A stretch of DNA of 14,792 nucleotides from Thiotrichales bacterium (GTDB lineage Bacteria; Pseudomonadota; Gammaproteobacteria; J044). Location of the stretch: assembly GCA_024762895.1 (NCBI GenBank), contig JANTGN010000052.1, forward strand, positions 1 through 14,792. The letters run 5' to 3'. Shown in pieces: positions 13,469-14,792 of the stretch (the stretch's first letter is position 1; each line of letters opens with the position of its first letter). A program made the translations under genes and the position numbers. The notes below the pieces were generated by a model that worked only from the letters and a program-made list of their open reading frames with translations, was not told where the DNA came from and ran no database searches.

Positions 13469-14098
13469 TTAAAATTTGTAGCGCGCGCCAAAGGTCAACT
13501 GGTAACCCCTGAGTTCCATCTTGGCATTATCAAAGCTGGGATCCGAGGTAATGGAATAACGGTAACGAAAATCGAGATCAAAATGCTCATTAACCCGGCT
13601 GGCACCACCCAGGGAGACCTGGAAGACATTCACCGTATCACTGGAACTTTCATTCGGCACCCCGGAACCGGAGATATTGAAATCATCCAGCTGCACCTGC
13701 GCCACCCCGACACCGGCTCCAATATAGGGTGTAATACTGGTACCGGTGGCAAAATCGAGATAACCATTCAGCAATGCCGTGGTCTGGTTGAGCCTGCCCG
13801 AGGTATCGGATGTCCCCGTGGAATCCCGATACTGGTTAATGCCGTTACTCTGATAGGCCAGCTCACCCTCGATACGGCCTATGCCCATCTTGTAGCCGAC
13901 ATCAAAACTCACACCAACACCCGAGTTATAACCCAGGGTCGCGGAATCACCCGGGGCCAGCGCGGGTGATTCCGTAATCGTAGAATCACTCGGCATGGTG
14001 TAGGAGACAAAACCACCAATATAAAGGCCATGTTCGGCCCTGGCTGTTGGCACGGCCATGACGGCCCCCAGAAGGATAAAGCTCAAGAGTTGGCGCAT
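13469..14098 (-). CDS. outer-membrane beta-barrel protein (OmpA/opacity-like fold)
   Basis: A 209-aa protein with a Sec signal peptide ending TARA at residue 21 (AxA rule) and a mature part of 188 residues. The mature part shows alternating hydrophobic-polar strands with Gly and aromatic residues: LYIGGFVSYT, GVGVSFDVGYKMG, RIEGELAYQ, LLNGYLDFAT, ITPYIGAGVGVAQVQL, FQVSLGGASRV, FDLDFRYRYS, and a final strand YQLTFGARYKF. That is about eight strands and ends in the Phe recognised by the BAM assembly machine. It fits the generic outer-membrane beta-barrel domain family; no specific function or ligand can be assigned. A strong ribosome site (AGGGGAG, 4-5 nt before ATG) fixes the start. It begins 65 bp after the ilvD stop with no terminator seen between them. 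Confidence 0.88.
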   Translation of the reverse strand: MRQLLSFILLGAVMAVPTARAEHGLYIGGFVSYTMPSDSTITESPALAPGDSATLGYNSGVGVSFDVGYKMGIGRIEGELAYQSNGINQYRDSTGTSDTSGRLNQTTALLNGYLDFATGTSITPYIGAGVGVAQVQLDDFNISGSGVPNESSSDTVNVFQVSLGGASRVNEHFDLDFRYRYSITSDPSFDNAKMELRGYQLTFGARYKF

Positions 14099-14163
14099 AA
14101 GTCTCCCCTGATTGTTTTAATGGCTTAGCGTTCTGTTGGTAATCATAGCCCGAACCGTAGGGA

Positions 14164-14792
14164 TTAGTCGCCCAACTGTGAGAGATCGCGCACCGCCCCT
14201 TTAGCTGCGGAGGTCGTCATGGCCGCATAGGCCTTGAGTGCCTGGCTCACAAAACGATCACGGTCCAGGGGTTTCCAGGCGGCATTGCCTCGGGCCTCCA
14301 TGGCCTCCCGACGGCGTTCCAGTTCTTCCACAGCCACGGCCAGGTGAATCTTTCGGCCTGGGATATCGATCTCTATGGTGTCGCCCTCTTCCACCAGCCC
14401 TATCAGACCACCCTCAGCGGCCTCGGGTGAGGCATGGCCTATCGACAGGCCGGAGGTACCCCCGGAGAATCGACCATCGGTAATCAGGGCGCAGGCCTTA
14501 CCCAGCCCCTTGGATTTCAGATAACTGGTGGGATACAGCATCTCCTGCATACCAGGGCCACCCTTGGGCCCCTCATAGCGGATCACCACCACGTCGCCCT
14601 CTTCAATCTGGTCACCCAGAATGGCCTCAACCGCGTCATCCTGGCTTTCAAAGACTCGAGCGGGTCCCGTAAATTTCAGGATGGATTCATCGACACCCGC
14701 GGTCTTGACGATACAACCCTGCTCGGCGAGGTTGCCGTGCAGAATGGCCAGACCACCATCCTGGCTATAGGCATTCGTTTTGGTACGTATAC
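14164..14792 (-). CDS. ilvD: dihydroxy-acid dehydratase, C-terminal part (cut by window edge)
   Basis: The C-terminal 208 residues of dihydroxy-acid dehydratase, the iron-sulfur enzyme that converts 2,3-dihydroxy-3-methylvalerate or 2,3-dihydroxyisovalerate to the 2-keto acids in isoleucine and valine synthesis. The frame is open from the right edge to the stop at 14164, so the Met at 14592 is internal. Highly conserved blocks are NAYSQDGGLAILHGNLAE, GCIVKTAGVDESILKFTGP, ESQDDAVEAI, VVVIRYEGPKGGPGMQEML and DGRFSGGTSGLSIGH; the last carries the catalytic Ser of SGGTSG. It ends KGAVRDLSQLGD, as in E. coli IlvD-type enzymes. The iron-sulfur cysteines in the N-terminal part are outside the window. 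Confidence 0.97.
   Translation of the reverse strand, partial: IRTKTNAYSQDGGLAILHGNLAEQGCIVKTAGVDESILKFTGPARVFESQDDAVEAILGDQIEEGDVVVIRYEGPKGGPGMQEMLYPTSYLKSKGLGKACALITDGRFSGGTSGLSIGHASPEAAEGGLIGLVEEGDTIEIDIPGRKIHLAVAVEELERRREAMEARGNAAWKPLDRDRFVSQALKAYAAMTTSAAKGAVRDLSQLGD

Noticed and set aside
13424..13969. 181-codon plus-strand frame antisense to the outer-membrane barrel gene
   Set aside because: The minus-strand product has a signal peptide, barrel strands and terminal Phe; the plus frame is low-complexity Ile/Thr/Gly sequence.
1..14792. Search for mobile elements, CRISPR arrays, tRNA or rRNA genes and defence systems
   Set aside because: No transposase, integrase, regular repeat-spacer pattern, tRNA-like cloverleaf or known defence domain was seen; all long genes are intact housekeeping or envelope genes.

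Overview
The window looks like core chromosome of a free-living gammaproteobacterium of moderate GC. The main evidence is the gatCAB operon divergent from mreBCD, a gene order I recall from gammaproteobacteria such as Pseudomonas. Other support comes from a typical Hsp33, a VC_2705-type symporter pair and E. coli-like IlvD residues. I cannot place it below class, although it would fit a Chromatiales-like lineage. No insertion sequence, phage gene, CRISPR array, tRNA or rRNA was seen.

Positions 1-4575 (all minus strand; read from 4575 downward): a two-part sodium:solute symporter (DUF4212 small subunit plus 605-aa large subunit) ends at a strong intrinsic terminator. It is followed by a small exported protein of unknown function, a cNMP-like/CBS/nucleotidyltransferase (DUF294) protein and, overlapping its stop, the first codons of a further gene that by context is probably a DnaQ-like exonuclease. 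The regulatory-looking DUF294 protein near a transporter suggests nutrient-linked control of uptake, but that is inference.

Positions 4770-8977 (minus): gatC, gatA and gatB encode the tRNA-dependent amidotransferase, with gatA and gatB overlapping. hslO (redox chaperone Hsp33) lies downstream. Positions 9114-11610 (plus): mreB, mreC and mreD encode the rod-shape elongasome scaffold. mreC lacks a standard start codon where its N-terminus should begin. The 136-bp gatC/mreB gap holds a plausible promoter in each direction.

Positions 11611-11956 form a 346-bp gap without a protein gene. It contains a strong hairpin with its T-run on the minus strand, although both flanking genes are on the plus strand. 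This suggests an unannotated minus-strand small RNA. A stand-alone TonB-like protein follows (plus) and converges with a minus-strand group: a MoCo-carrier-like Rossmann protein, a lipoprotein made of two tandem DUF3012 units, an 8-stranded-type outer-membrane barrel, and the 3' part of ilvD, which runs off the right edge.

Most of the window is ordinary housekeeping sequence. The items most worth a second look are the mreC start, the orphan minus-strand terminator and possible sRNA, the duplicated DUF3012 lipoprotein, and the EF-hand-like loop in the symporter.
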